From Mikania micrantha (taxonomy: Eukaryota; Streptophyta; Magnoliopsida; Asterales; Asteraceae): DNA of 64,000 nt. The notes below the pieces were generated by a model. That model had not been told where the DNA came from. It made no database searches and worked only from the letters and a program-made list of their open reading frames with translations. This document shows positions 21,901 through 33,400 of the stretch, in pieces. The position numbers and the translations under genes are program-made. Location of the stretch: the NCBI GenBank assembly GCA_009363875.1, contig CM018688.1, positions 55,405,001 through 55,469,000 on the forward strand, given 5' to 3'. How positions within the stretch are numbered: the first letter of the stretch is position 1; the number at the start of each line of letters is the position of its first letter.

Positions 21901-23069
21901 CACAGTTCACAGTCTTGACCAAACCAAGAAAAATGGGTTGATTTGGGTGTACAGGTAGTGTATTTTATGTTGAAACATGTAACATCATAAAATAAATAGA
22001 GTTTAGATAAGTAACCCTTGAAACAATACGGGACATAAAAACTCCGTAAATAGAATGAATTTAAATGTATAATAATTATTAAAAAAATCTTCTCTTTTAC
22101 TCCGTTTGGTTTGACTGTTTAACCCTTTTGTTCCAAACTTTTCAAAATAGTCATTATACTTCACGTGGTATGACAGTTTATTCATTTTGTTTCATGTGGT
22201 TTGACAGTTTTAACCATTTTGCTCCTTATGGTTTCAAAAAAATGGAGTATAATGGAGACATATTGGAAAAGTTTTGAGTAAAATAATTAAACTGTCAAAC
22301 CACATGAAACATAATGGTCATTTTAAAAAGCTTGAAACAAAAGGGTTAAAACTGTTAAACTACAGGAAGAAAAAGAAAAGTTTTTCCTAATTATTAATAA
22401 CGATAAAAAATTACTAAAGATTATTTGAATAATCTATTTGTTTAGTTTCAACTCCTTTTAATTTAACTAAATTGAAGCTTTTTAAAAAAACGACTCATTT
22501 ATGCCTAACTGATTTTTCTTAAAATCCATCCCGACACGCAACCATTTAACTCAAACCTGTTCTGACACGTTACCCAACCCAATCTACCCATTTAGTTTTT
22601 ATACCAAAAGCTGATTTTTTTTTATAAAAATAACTTAAGTGGGAGTGGGATCTCAGATGTAAACCTAGGAAAATATAAAAATCTAAAGATCCTCTCACTA
22701 AAATGCTCACATTTTAGATATCAAAATAAGAACTAACCATGTAATTAGGAAGGGTTCATCCAAGCTATTGTAAATGCTAACAATCACATTATCATTCGTT
22801 ACAGCATCGATTTGAGGTCCCGGAAACTGCCCGTTGATCAATATCCCCTGCATCGGAGTTAAAACATTCAAATTATGTCCTACATCCACAATTTTTACCA
22901 AAATAAACCTCAAAACACATACCTGCTGCTTAACTCCAAGAGGGTAGATATCACCATAAGTAACATTCCAGTTGAAGAATCTGTAAGGATCTTCTGCTTT
23001 CATGGTTTCCGCCATTAATATCAGCACGAATATCAACAATGCCATACCCATGTTCATCATCATCTTCAT
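15951..23069 (-). CDS. SKU5-similar (SKS) multicopper-oxidase-like protein, 8 exons
   Basis: Exons: 22923-23069, 22738-22847, 21526-21796, 21350-21452, 20924-21269, 20465-20830, 19987-20065, 15951-16163. All introns are GT-AG and phases join exactly to 544 codons plus TAA. The product has a signal peptide (residues 1-25, MKMMMNMGMALLIFVLILMA...), then three cupredoxin domains. It matches the ascorbate-oxidase-homolog (Bp10/NTP303, SKS11-14) branch: DPYRFFNWNVTYG, LINGQFPGPQ, EPFLITWNGIQQR, GSYHYG, NVGMWNIRSQNW. Copper ligands are missing: laccase HWHG is TWNG, HPxHLHG is SWHIDGH, and the C-terminal HCHxxxH is absent, so it is a secreted, probably non-enzymatic cell-wall/apoplast protein, often pollen or tip-growth related in this family. 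No GPI signal at the C-terminus. The last intron is 3.8 kb and holds MITEs. Confidence 0.92.
16914..17467. mobile_element. hAT-type MITE in the last SKS intron
   Basis: 554 bp with terminal TAGAGGTGTTC and GAACACCCCTA inverted repeats, flanked by ATATGAAG (16906-16913) and ATATGAAC (17468-17475), an 8-bp duplication with one mismatch. The inside is rich in AACCGAACCG/CGGTTTGG words. 8-bp duplications point to hAT. Confidence 0.82.
17830..19830. repeat. Long inverted repeat in the last SKS intron
   Basis: Arms about 17830-18130 and 19530-19830 are complementary, e.g. GTGTTATAACTAAACAAATA against TTTGTTTAGTTATAACAC, and TTACTAATCATT against AATGATTAGTAA. The 1.4 kb between holds another small hairpin element. 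It looks like a non-autonomous DNA transposon with long ends; a related single arm lies at 22430-22610 in intron 2. Confidence 0.65.
18416..18626. mobile_element. Small hairpin MITE nested in the long inverted repeat
   Basis: About 210 bp that folds nearly end to end: AAAACTCGATCTTATAGAG pairs with the CTCTAAGATCGGGTTTT end, and TATTTGGAAT with ATTCCAAATGG near the middle. Confidence 0.65.
22080..22390. repeat. Inverted-repeat element in SKS intron 2
   Basis: TTTGGTTTGACTGTTTAA, TCATGTGGTTTGACAGTTT and their complements (AAACTGTCAAACCACATGA, TTAAACTACAGG) alternate, forming an imperfect foldback. No coding content. Confidence 0.5.
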
Positions 23070-23499
23070 TATAGATGATGAATTTTTGCTATTTTTGGTT
23101 TAATGTTGGTGAAGATTGGAATCGAAAAGGATAATATTGGAGATGGAGATTTATGCTTTAAAGATAAAGCCTGCACTGATTAGTGATTAGAGTTTCAGAT
23201 CTGTTGTTGGAAGAAGATGCTTCCCCGCAAGTTGTAGCTCGGGAGTGTCCAACACTCTTCACTCTCATAAATAATTTTTTGTGGATGTTTCGAAAAATAT
23301 TGAAATTTGACTTTATATTGTATTTTAAGCCAACTCTTTTGTTATTTTTACTCTGATTTAGATCTCACCGACAGTTTTACCAAGTTTAAGATTTGTTTGA
23401 TTTTTAAAAACAGAATTCTAAATCATATTTTATTTGTTAAAATTCTTTTTTACAATGTTTTATTACATTGTCTAGCAGAAAATTTGCTTGAATTACAAA

Positions 23500-23500
23500 A

Positions 23501-23547
<47 letters not shown>
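23500..23547. repeat. (AAT)n microsatellite
   Basis: About 15 uninterrupted AAT units followed by AAAT units. Confidence 0.95.
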
Positions 23548-23549
<2 letters not shown>

Positions 23550-23869
23550 TAAAATAAATAAAAACTAGGTTGAATGATTGACCACAATAACAAACAACAT
23601 ATATTAGACTATCCATAGCGGTCACCTACTGAAAATCCTTTCCCACTGAAATTTCCTGTCACGTCATCACCCCACTGAAAACCTTAAACATCCACAGTGG
23701 TCACCCCACTGAAAATCCTTCCCCACTATTCCACATCATCAACATTATTTAAATTTAATTGATTTATTTATTTTTTTTGTTGCAAACTAAAAATAAAAAC
23801 TTTAGGATTTAATTAAACCATTCAAATAAAAATACAACTAACAATTTAAATAAAAATAAAATTTAACGA

Positions 23870-25831
23870 TATTTATTGAAGAGTTTCTTTTTCAATTTTT
23901 TCATTATTGAACGTTCTTCTTCGTCGAGTTCTTCGGGAGGCAAAGACTCCATTGTTCTGAGGTCGACTCGGAGAGTTTTCTCTTCGTGAATTTGAAACTT
24001 TATTTCGTGCATTTTTTTTTATCCTCGTGTTTTTGTTTTTGAAAAGTTGTGAAAGCTTGGAGTTGACGACTTGAAGATAGGGATGGCAATGGGCCGGGTT
24101 TGGGACGGGTTTGAGTAATCTCAGTCCCATACCCGTTTATAAAAGTATGTCTCATACCCGTCCCAAATCCCATCGGGTATCTATCGGGTATTTACCCGTC
24201 GGATATCGGGTATCCCGGCGAGTTTCTGGTATCCCGGCGGGTTTAGCTAAATATATTCGTTGAGAATAACTGGCTTAAAACATGTATGGTATCGGGTACC
24301 TAATAATAAATTCATTTTTTTATAAGTAAAATGTATATGTTAATATGCCAAGAACAAGCTATTAATATATCAAATAACATAAAATTTCAAAATGTTATAA
24401 GTTGATTATCATTGTTCAAGATTAACCAAAAAATAGCAATTATTAACAAAATGGTTCAAAAAATTTTTTGTAGTTGCCACAAAAAAAAGAAAGATAAAAA
24501 AAGAAACAAATTATATGAACAAGTTCTAAAGTTCAAAAGGATTTAAAAAGAAACAAATTATATTAATTCAAATGTATATAAATGATATTTATAATCGGGT
24601 ACACGGGACGGGTAAACAGGTATATAAAATCGGGTAATCGGGCTGGGTAAATGGGTATATGAACAAATCTCAAGCCCGTCCCATACCAGCGAAAATTTTT
24701 AAAATTAATCCCATACCCGGCCCAATACCTATCGGGTTTGGGAATACCCGTCCCATATGTAGCGGGTTTCGGGTAAACCCGTCGGGCTCGGGTTTTTTTG
24801 CCATCCCTACTCGAGGAAGCCCGTTTTGTTGTATCTTGCCCTGTCGGTCTAACCGGTTTCAGGGGGGTGTCGAACTCAGCTTCTTCCTCGTCATCCTCGA
24901 GGTTAACAGCATAATTTGTATGGGCGGTCGAACCTCCCGTCGAATACTCGTTCGATTCGGAGTTTTTGGTTCTTTTTGAAGAACCTTGGACCTCGTTAAC
25001 TTCTTGGCAAAGAACGCGGAATTTTGGCGAGTCTTTTATCGTGACCCAAACATGGTAGTGGTTAAATGTTTGGTCGTTACTCTTTAGTTGGTATTCCTTT
25101 TCGGCCCATTTCAACATGTTCTCGTCGCTCATCCCGCTTTTCCGGTTGTTGGCGCAGTTGCTATAGATCTCACTAAACTTTGTTAACTTGGTGCACATAT
25201 CCTTCCACCTTGAATTTAATTGATAATATGTGCGGTATTAGGCATCGAAGCCCATCATATTGTGCCAAGTAACGGTGACTTTTTTCCAAAAATTTTCGCG
25301 TTTTTGCAAATTACCTACAAAAAAAAAGTAATTAACAAAAAGTAAGTAAAAAAATATATACGCTTAAAAACATAAATAACAAAACTAAGTAAAAAAGTTT
25401 TTACCTTTGGTTTTGTTCTCGGATTCGTCCATGTAGCATTTTTCGAGAGCGGTTTCTTCATCTGGAGTCCATTGTTTCGGTGCCATTGGACCACTACTCG
25501 GCCCGGATCCGGCCGACTGCTTGTTTTTCTTACCTTTTTATTGCGTTTATTGAGTGTCTTGTGTCTCCGGCAGGACTTCGTTATCAGGTTGATTCGGTGA
25601 CACGAAATCTGATTCGAAGCGAGGTTGGGAATTGTTTTGTTTAAAACCGCTTTGGGGGTAGGGAGCAAAACCGGGTTAGAAGTTTGGTTGTGGTTCGACG
25701 TTTGGGTTTTGTTGTTGAAAGTGTTGAATGTTCGGGTTTTGTTGTAGTTGAACCAATAAATTTCGAAGCGATTCTGGATCGTACGAGAACATGTTGAATT
25801 CGGGATTGGGATTGTTAGGCCTTGGATTCAT
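23870..25831 (-). pseudogene. Harbinger ORF1-like / NAM-associated trihelix protein, broken
   Basis: Starts at ATG 25829-25831 (MNPRPNNPNPEFNMF), stops at TAA 25676-25678, then resumes in another frame with the SANT/trihelix start MAPKQWTPDEETALEKCY (about 25410-25490). A GT-AG intron (about 25407-25314) leads to GNLQKRENFWKKVTV, then a TAA, then RTYYQLNSRWKDMCTKLTK and MLKWAEKEYQLK. A 732-bp MITE (24078-24809) is inserted before the C-terminal piece MESLPPEELDEEERSI, which is also preceded by a stop. The layout is typical of plant trihelix/NAM-associated proteins that accompany PIF/Harbinger transposases. It cannot make a full product. Confidence 0.75.
24078..24809. mobile_element. hAT-type MITE inserted in the ORF1 pseudogene
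   Basis: Ends TAGGGATGGCAA and TTGCCATCCCTA are perfect 12-bp inverted repeats. Flanks CTTGAAGA and CTCGAGGA give an 8-bp duplication with two differences. The subterminal parts are rich in CGGGTATCGGG words. Confidence 0.85.
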
Positions 25832-26854
25832 GTTTGTAATTATTTTTATAAAAATATAGAGAGAAAGATGAAAGATGAAGAGATTTGGGTGGTTTTTTTG
25901 GTAAAAAGGTTGAAGTATTTATTTGGTGTTTAAAAAAAATTGTTTTTTATGAAATTAGCCGTTGGTAACGGGTATATTTGTATGGGCCAATCACAAATCG
26001 AGAAACCAAGCGGGGAGTGGGGCCGTGGGAAGGGGTTGGGCGGGAGCCGCTGAGGCGGGTGGCGGTGTTCCCTGTAACAGCAAGTACCAGAACGTCCGGC
26101 AAGTCCGTACGGTACGTGTACTTTCTACAGTAACTATGTGTACTTATATGATTTTAAACAGTACTTGAATTATCAAGATCTTAAATACAAGAAATCGTTG
26201 TACGTATTTTCGTATAAACTTAAATACATTAAGTACAACGTACATTTGGAACATTTGTTACATTTATTAAGTGAAAACTTAATTACAGTTAACACAACAA
26301 GTCACGAGAAACAACGATGCTCAAACAATACTCAGAAACAAATCGGTTGCGATCTGATGTCCACAACTGACAGGAATCAGATGACCGACAAGTCAGTACA
26401 AAAACAATGTGAAAACAGGATGTTTAGTTGAGTCCGACAGTGAGGAAACACAATCTAAACACAAATACAGTGTTATTTCAGAATAACGAACTGACAGTGT
26501 GTTTACGTGGGTGACGATTCACACAAACATATCTGTGAGTTTAGAGTTCTGAAATAATGACTGAAAAGTAGAAAACAAAAGTCAGAAAGCAAAACCATCG
26601 TCGTATTCGTTCGGGTGACGATTCGAACGAATTACGCGCGAAGGTGACGCGATCTGACGAAACGAAAACGAAAACACGACACGAACGAAATAATTTAATA
26701 AAATAAAATAAATAACATTTTACAATTTTGAAACTCATCAAAATAATTAATTTAAACTCTTTTTATTTAAAACCATTTAAATTACGCGTAATTTTCCGGA
26801 AACGTAACGAAAACGCGAACCGAGCAACAAAAACGAACCCGAATTCAACCGGAG

Positions 26855-26860
26855 TATAAA
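26855..26860 (+). promoter_or_regulatory. LTR TATA box of Gypsy element 1
   Basis: TATAAA followed by a CT-rich start region; the copy in the 3' LTR is at 35891-35896. Confidence 0.65.
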
Positions 26861-27236
26861 AACCATGAGTGAGCTCATTTTCACTCACTTTCTCTCCTTC
26901 TTCCCCACTCAAACCCTAAAATCCCGGTTTTGAGAAAAACCTCCATTTTCAAACTTCCAAAGCTTGTATCTCACTCGTTTCTTAACGAAATCGAGTGATT
27001 CTTTCGCCCACGCGTAGCTCTTGATGCCCTCTACCTGAAAGTACAACAGATCTAAGCTAATCTTCACTGAATCGCGAGGTAAGAGGCTGTGAAAGTAGCG
27101 AAAAATAGGGTTTTCTCACCTTTTTGTTCTATTCTTCTTCCAACCAGTCCAGCCCCTTACCCTTCGAACCTTACACCTTTCAACACCATCTCTGGTCTAT
27201 CTACACCTTCGAAATCACCAAATCAAGTCCCGGCCT

Positions 27237-28440
27237 GAGTGGGCCTAGCTGCGGCCGAAGCAGTGGCCGAATGGCCTATGGCCGAAAGGCCTTGGCCGAA
27301 TGGCCCTTGGCCACCGATTGAGCCACATTCGAACCACACTCATTCGGTGATAGTCATTCGCTGGAACACTTCATTCGGCCCTATCCTCATGCGGCCAGGC
27401 CCTTCATTCGCCCATTTCCTTCTATATTCGGCCAACACCTTAGCCGAATAAGGCATTTCATTCGACCTAGGCACAGTAGAGGGGTATAGCTAGTCACATA
27501 CGGCTGGTAACCTTCTTAGATCCAGGAGCAACAACAAAGAACTATTGTGACCTAGCATGCACTAACAGGCCCAACATCAAGTCCCTCGGCCCAACATCAG
27601 GCCCAAAGCTGTTCTGGTTGGCCCAGGATGGGCCCAACCTCCTATTACCTAGGCCCACTGATATCTTGGCCCAACTTTACTGTTCCAGCCCAGAACCTAT
27701 AGTAGGCCCAGTAATTTACCTCAAAAACCTCATTTGGCCCATGTTTATTGGACAAAATAGGCCCACGATCGAATTTAGCCCAAATGAACCAGGCCCAGGT
27801 TGGCCCATACTCTATTTTACTGCAAGCCTTGATAGGATTCAAGGGGCCCAGTAAAATCAACCTTTGGCCCATAGATTTTGGCCCAAGGCCACCATTTAAG
27901 GCCAATAGTCCAAGCTTTAGGCCTATCATTGTTTCAGTCCTATTTAGCCAGGCCCAACTTGGCTTATGAGTTATACTAGTGAAGGCCTGAGACAAATCTT
28001 AAAGGGCCCGACAAAATCAGCCCGAGGCCCAAGGAAAACCAATTCAAGGCCTATTTGAGGCCCATGTCCTCAATTTGAGGCCACCATGCAAATCCTTTGG
28101 CTAACAGCCCATTCTTGACCCAAACTCAATTCCTACAGCCTTATATGACACTAGGCCCAACAAATATTGCCAAGGCCCACCTTGGGCCCGATAAATTCCT
28201 TAGAGGCCCAAAACAAGGCCCACAAGGCTACTTGAACTCTAGTCCTTGTAACTTTTGGCAAGGCCTTTATATTCCATTAGTCCAAATCAGTATTCCACAC
28301 TTTCAAATAAGCATTTCCATCCTCAAATGTTTAAGAACTAATCCAAGGCCCATGCATTTGGGCCCAAGGCCCAACTTGTTACACAAATGGCCCAACAAGT
28401 AACTTGGTCACAATGTTCGGTCCATATGCCATGATTAGGC
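27237..28440 (+). repeat. GGCCCA-word array in the LTR
   Basis: Several dozen GGCCC/GGCCCA words, irregularly spaced over 1.2 kb, after a short GGCCGAA-rich start. The second copy lies at about 36273-37478 in the 3' LTR. Local base composition is far more GC-rich than the surroundings. Confidence 0.9.
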
Positions 28441-29016
28441 CCACATGAGTTCACTACATTTCATAAGATCAAAATAAGACATGTCAAAAGAATGTTTGCC
28501 TAATTAATCAATAATTATGCGATAAATGTTCAAAACGTACAAAGTCAACAAAGACGAGTTGGAAACTAAGCACTAAGTCTTTCATCAAAGCAAATGGCAT
28601 ATAACTAATGACAATATGATAACTTATAAGGTCATTAACTTGAATCACACATATGGGACCGAACAGGGATCATGACCAAGTCTTACGCGTGTTAGCCAAC
28701 GTTAGGGCTAACACATACCTCTACACACACAAAATTCTACAAGCTTATACTTATGAGTCTTAACAACGTTAAATCAATACAGGAACGTGAAAACAAACCA
28801 AATTACAATACCGAGCGCGTGCAGTCTTTTGTTTAAGCTAAGTCAACTCAACAGCAACAAGGTGAGTTCATTGCCCCTTTTCTAACATTTTTGTTTTAAA
28901 ACGCGGGGCTGAGAAGCATGCGTAAACTGTTTTATGTAAATTGTTTACTTGAATGTTTTTACATGTTGTACTTGTATAACTGTTATCCTAGACTCCTGTT
29001 TAGGTAAACTGTTTCA

Positions 29017-29330
29017 AATCAAAGAACTATTTTCAAAGAACTATTTTCAAAGAACTAAGGATCTCAACAAAGAACTATTTTCAAAGGTCTATTTCGAAGA
29101 ACTAACGATCTATTTTCAAAGAACTAACGGTCTATTCTCAAAGAACTAACGATCTATGTTCAAAGAACTATTTCAAGGGTGTGATGTCAAAGAACTAACG
29201 GTCTATTTGGAAGAACTAAGTACAAAGAACTATTTTAAGGGGAAATCTGGGAAATGCTCAAAGATAACATGTGCCAAAGAACTAAAGAACTAAAGAACTA
29301 TGGACGGTCTAAAGAACTATGAAAGCCTAT
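29017..29330 (+). repeat. CAAAGAACTA minisatellite in the LTR
   Basis: About 18 copies of (C)AAAGAACTA, many as CAAAGAACTATTTT or CAAAGAACTAACGGTCTA. The 3' LTR copy is at about 38055-38368. Confidence 0.9.
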
Positions 29331-29670
29331 ATATCAAAAGATGTCCTAGCTAGACTGATTGATTATAGGTCACATGTTTGATGAGATTTACAGCTCTCCT
29401 TCACTACTAAGTACCTTGATTGACAGACTAGGCTACTCGAGTTGACCATAGGCCCCAATCATTAGGACTTAGATTTTACTAAATGTTTATTTATTTAATT
29501 ACTTAAACATTTACAACTGTTTATACAATTACTGTGGTGGATCATTTTGTGTGATAAACTTGTGGAATCAACATAGATTTCATTTGATTGTAAACACAGG
29601 GACAATAACAGAAGAACTTATGGAATGGTGTTAAGGGTAAAAATGCTTAATTATCATTAACAGCAGTGTC

Positions 29671-29754
29671 ATATGCATATTAGTATGTGGTGGGATGTTG
29701 GCTAGGGCTTGTCCCTTACATATGCCCTATATATAAGCATACCGATGTGGATAT
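29671..29754 (+). repeat. Covarying hairpin module, Gypsy element 1 copy
   Basis: Arms 29671-29687 and 29738-29754 pair over 17 positions (13 Watson-Crick, 2 G-T, 2 mismatches). Between them is the conserved core TGGTGGGATGTTGGCTAGGG, a CCCTTACATATGCCCTATAT tail and an AGGG/CCCT inner stem. Repeated in the 3' LTR at about 38709-38792. Confidence 0.75.
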
Positions 29755-30234
29755 TACATGTGGTGTTAATGAGGTTAGGGTCTTTACCAAAGAGGATTTT
29801 CAAAACATTTACAAATCATAAAACTATATGAACTCACCAACCATGTGTTGACTTGATCTTTTTGCATGACTTCTCAGGTGACGAACAGGTCAATTAGGAA
29901 GTCATTACTTCTGAGCTAGGACTTCAGTTAGAAGACTTAGTATTTTTGGACCTGCATACTTTTGAAGACATCATACACATATCATTTTGTATATCTTGTG
30001 TACATACAAGATAGAAAACTTATGATGTTAATAGTAGATTTACATTGTTAAATTATAAACAATACTGATGTAATTTAACTTTGTAATTCTATCATGTTTA
30101 GCATTTCTCATTTATGTATCATGTGCAATATAACAATCTGATCATTTCGATTATCACTCACGATATCGCGCCCCGGGAACCTTCCGCCCGACGGGACAAC
30201 CGATCCTATCCCGCCGGCTCGGGGTGTGACAGAT

Positions 30235-30246
30235 TGGTATCAGAGC
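30235..30246 (+). promoter_or_regulatory. Primer binding site of Gypsy element 1
   Basis: TGGTATCAGAGC, three bases after the LTR end, complementary to initiator Met tRNA. Confidence 0.93.
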
Positions 30247-30405
30247 CATGGTTATAGAGAAATATAGGTCATTTATATAAACGGTTTGGCCTAGACTATA
30301 ACCTAGGGACCCTGCATGTAGAGAACTTAAGATTTAAGACTTATTGCATTTTGTCTTCTGCATTCGATCATTGCACTAACCAATATTCATTTGGTTATGA
30401 TCAGA

Positions 30406-33400
30406 ATGCCGCCACGAAGACAACCTCCCCTGTTGCAATCATCACAAGACCAAGCTCCACATTCCTCGACGCCATCGCCAAATGACTCACCACCGCCACC
30501 TCCTCCACCGCCTCCACCTCCTCCTCCACTGATCACAGAGGCATCAGGTTCAGGAACGACTCCCATACTGGATCCTACCACCATCGCTTTGGTGACGTTA
30601 CTGAGTGGCCAGATGACAAACCAGATGAAAGAAGCCATACCGGAGATGTTCCTTCGTCTTCGTAATGAGATCCTTAACACTGGCAACACATCGGGAGAAG
30701 CCAGTGGGAATACTGGAGATTCATCTCATTACTCCTACAAGTCTTTTGTAGGATGTAAACCACCCAGCTTTAGTGGGTCTGAAGGCGCCGTTGGATTAAT
30801 CCAATGGATTGAAAAGATTGAGGCTACTCTGGACCTCTGCAGCTGTCCAGAGCACCATAAAGTCCGCTACTCTGCTGGAACATTCAACAAGCGGGCTCTA
30901 ACCTGGTGGAATGGTCAGATCAACGCTCGAGGAAGAGAAGAAGCTATGTCAATGCCATGGGAGGACTTCAAGGCGTTACTGAGAACAGAATTCTGCCCCA
31001 AGAACGAGCTGCAGAAGTTGGAAATGGAGTTATCCAACCATGTGATGAAAGGGGCTGATCACATGGGGTACACTACTCGTTATCACGAGTTGGTTGCTTT
31101 GGTGCCAGACATGGTACCGACTCTAGAGAAGAGGATAGACCGATATGTAGGTGGACTCCCCGCTTGCATTCAGGGTATGGTTGTTTCAGCCAACCCTACT
31201 ACTGTTGAGTCTGCAGTGAGACTGTCTGGGAAACTCACTGATCTGATGGTTGCCTCTGGAGTGTTAAAGAAAGAGGCTGATGCTGGCAAGAACAAGGAAG
31301 AGTCATCAAAGAGACCTCATCATCAACCCAAGAAGAAACAAAAGGTCATCAAGAACTACACGATGGCCACCCCTCTTCAACAAGTAACAGCTGCACCAAC
31401 AAACCCCAACAAGAGGCCCTACAATGGTGCATATCCTTTGTGTGCCAAATGTCAGTACCACCATGCTGCTGACACTCCCTGCAAACACTGCACGGGATGT
31501 GGAAGAAAGGGGCATTGGGTCCAAGCCTGTCGGATGACACCAAAACAAGCAGCCAACAATGCTGCTTTGGCTCTCCCTGCACCTGCTAACCAGAACAATG
31601 GTGGATGCTTCAACTGTGGCGAACAAGGCCACTTTGCAAAGAACTGCCCTAAGAAGGCTCAGCAGGCAGTTCAAGCTCCTCGTGGAAGAGCTTTTGCGAT
31701 TGGAGCACCAGCAGCCCGCCAGGACCCAAATGTGGTCACTGGTACGTTTCTCTTACATGACTTTTATGCATCTGTTCTATTTGACACTGGTGCGGATCAG
31801 AGTTTTATCTCTGCCGAATTTGCATGCCAACTAGATTCCATAGAAGAACAGTTAGATTCCCCTTACATTATAGAAGTAGCTAACGGAAAACAGATCACAG
31901 TTAGTACAGTTCACAGAAATTGCCCATTGACACTTGATGGTCATACATTTTCTATCGATTTGATACCGATGGAGTTGGGTAGTTTCGACATCATTGTTGG
32001 AATGGATTGGCTTTCCTCTAATCGAGTGGAAGTTGTCTGTTCTGAGAAGCTGCTTCGCATTCCATTGCCCGATGATCGTGTATTGGAAGTCAGAGGGGAT
32101 CAAGCAAAACGAAGTGTCAAAATCATTTCTTGCATAAAGGCGCATAAGTGTTTACAGAAGCAGTGTGTAGCTTTCCTGGCTCACGTAGTGGAAAAGGAGA
32201 AAGACAAGAAGAAGATACAAGACGTACCGGTAGTAAGAGAATATCCAGACGTATTTCCTGAAGACCTACCAGGTTTGCCTCCTGTGCGACCGGTAGAGTT
32301 TAGAATCGACTTAGTTCCTGGAGCAACTCCTGTTGCTAAATCTCCTTATCGGCTAGCACCTTCGGAGATGCAGGAATTATCAAACCAGTTGCAGGAGTTA
32401 TTGGACAAAGGATTCATTAGACCGAGCTACTCGCCTTGGGGAGCCCCGGTCTTGTTCGTGAAGAAGAAAGACGGATCGTTCAGAATGTGCATAGATTACA
32501 GAGAGCTGAACAAACTAACCATCAAGAATCGGTATCCATTGCCGAGGATTGATGATTTGTTTGACCAACTGCAAGGAGCTCAGTACTTCTCTAAGATTGA
32601 CTTGCGGTCTGGTTATCATCAGCTTAGAGTGCAAGATGAAGACATACCGAAGACGGCATTCCGAACCAGATACGGGCATTACGAATTCATGGTGATGCCT
32701 TTCGGATTAACAAACGCACCAGCGGTTTTCATGGATCTCATGAACCGAGTGTGCAAGCCGTACTTAGATCAGTTTGTTATTGTTTTCATCGATGACATAC
32801 TGATTTATTCCAAGAGCAAAGCAGAACATGAGCAACATCTCAGGAAGATCTTGGAACTGTTGACAGAACAGAAGCTGTACGCCAAGTTCTCTAAATGTGA
32901 ATTTTGGCTAAGAGAAGTTCAATTTCTGGGACATGTAGTCAACAGTGAGGGAATACACGTGGATCCCGCCAAGATTGAAGCAATAAAGAACTGGGACACT
33001 CCGAAGACACCAACGGAGATACGGTCTTTTCTGGGTTTAGCAGGTTATTATAGGAGGTTCATTTCGAACTTTTCTAAGATAGCCTTGCCTCTCACTAAGT
33101 TAACTCAGAAGAGTGAACCGTTTGTCTGGGAACAGAAACAAGAAGATGCTTTTCAGACATTGAAGCAAAAGTTATGTAATGCTCCAATCCTATCACTCCC
33201 GGAAGGATGTGATGACTTTGTCGTTTATTGTGATGCATCCCATCAGGGACTTGGTTGCGTGCTGATGCAACGGGACAAAGTTATCGCTTATGCATCCAGA
33301 CAGTTAAAAGTTCATGAGAAAAATTACACTACTCATGATCTTGAACTGGGAGCCGTAATCTTCGCACTGAAGATCTGGAGACATTATTTATATGGCACCA

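Larger units (their letters stand above)
26073..30231 (+). repeat. 5' LTR of Gypsy element 1
   Basis: 4159 bp, unusually long. TATAAA at 26855-26860 places U3 in the first 780 bp, so the transcribed R-U5 part exceeds 3.3 kb. It contains a GTAAGA splice-donor-like site at 27079, a GGCCCA-rich array, a CAAAGAACTA array and a hairpin module at 29671-29754. Small ORFs inside are repetitive and duplicated in the other LTR, so they are not genes. Confidence 0.96.
27079..30404 (+). other. Predicted leader intron of Gypsy element 1
   Basis: Donor GAG|GTAAGA at 27079 lies about 200 bp after the TATA box. The acceptor GATCAG ends at 30404, one base before the gag ATG at 30406, with a CTAAC branch-like word at 30377-30381. 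Splicing would remove the primer site and all GGCCCA sequence and place the gag ATG close to the cap. Gypsy element 2 has a matching arrangement. Confidence 0.5.

Noticed and set aside
24563..25198. Intact NAM-associated protein gene
   Set aside because: The upstream frame has stops, and the C-terminal part of this ORF is translated MITE sequence.
27645..27995. ORFs of 70-116 codons inside the Gypsy 1 LTRs (repeated near 36681-37031)
   Set aside because: They come from the GGCCCA word array, have Pro/Gly/Leu-repetitive products, occur on both strands and are just copied with the LTR.
31306..31674. Minus-strand ORF within the Gypsy 1 gag
   Set aside because: Shadow of the gag coding strand.
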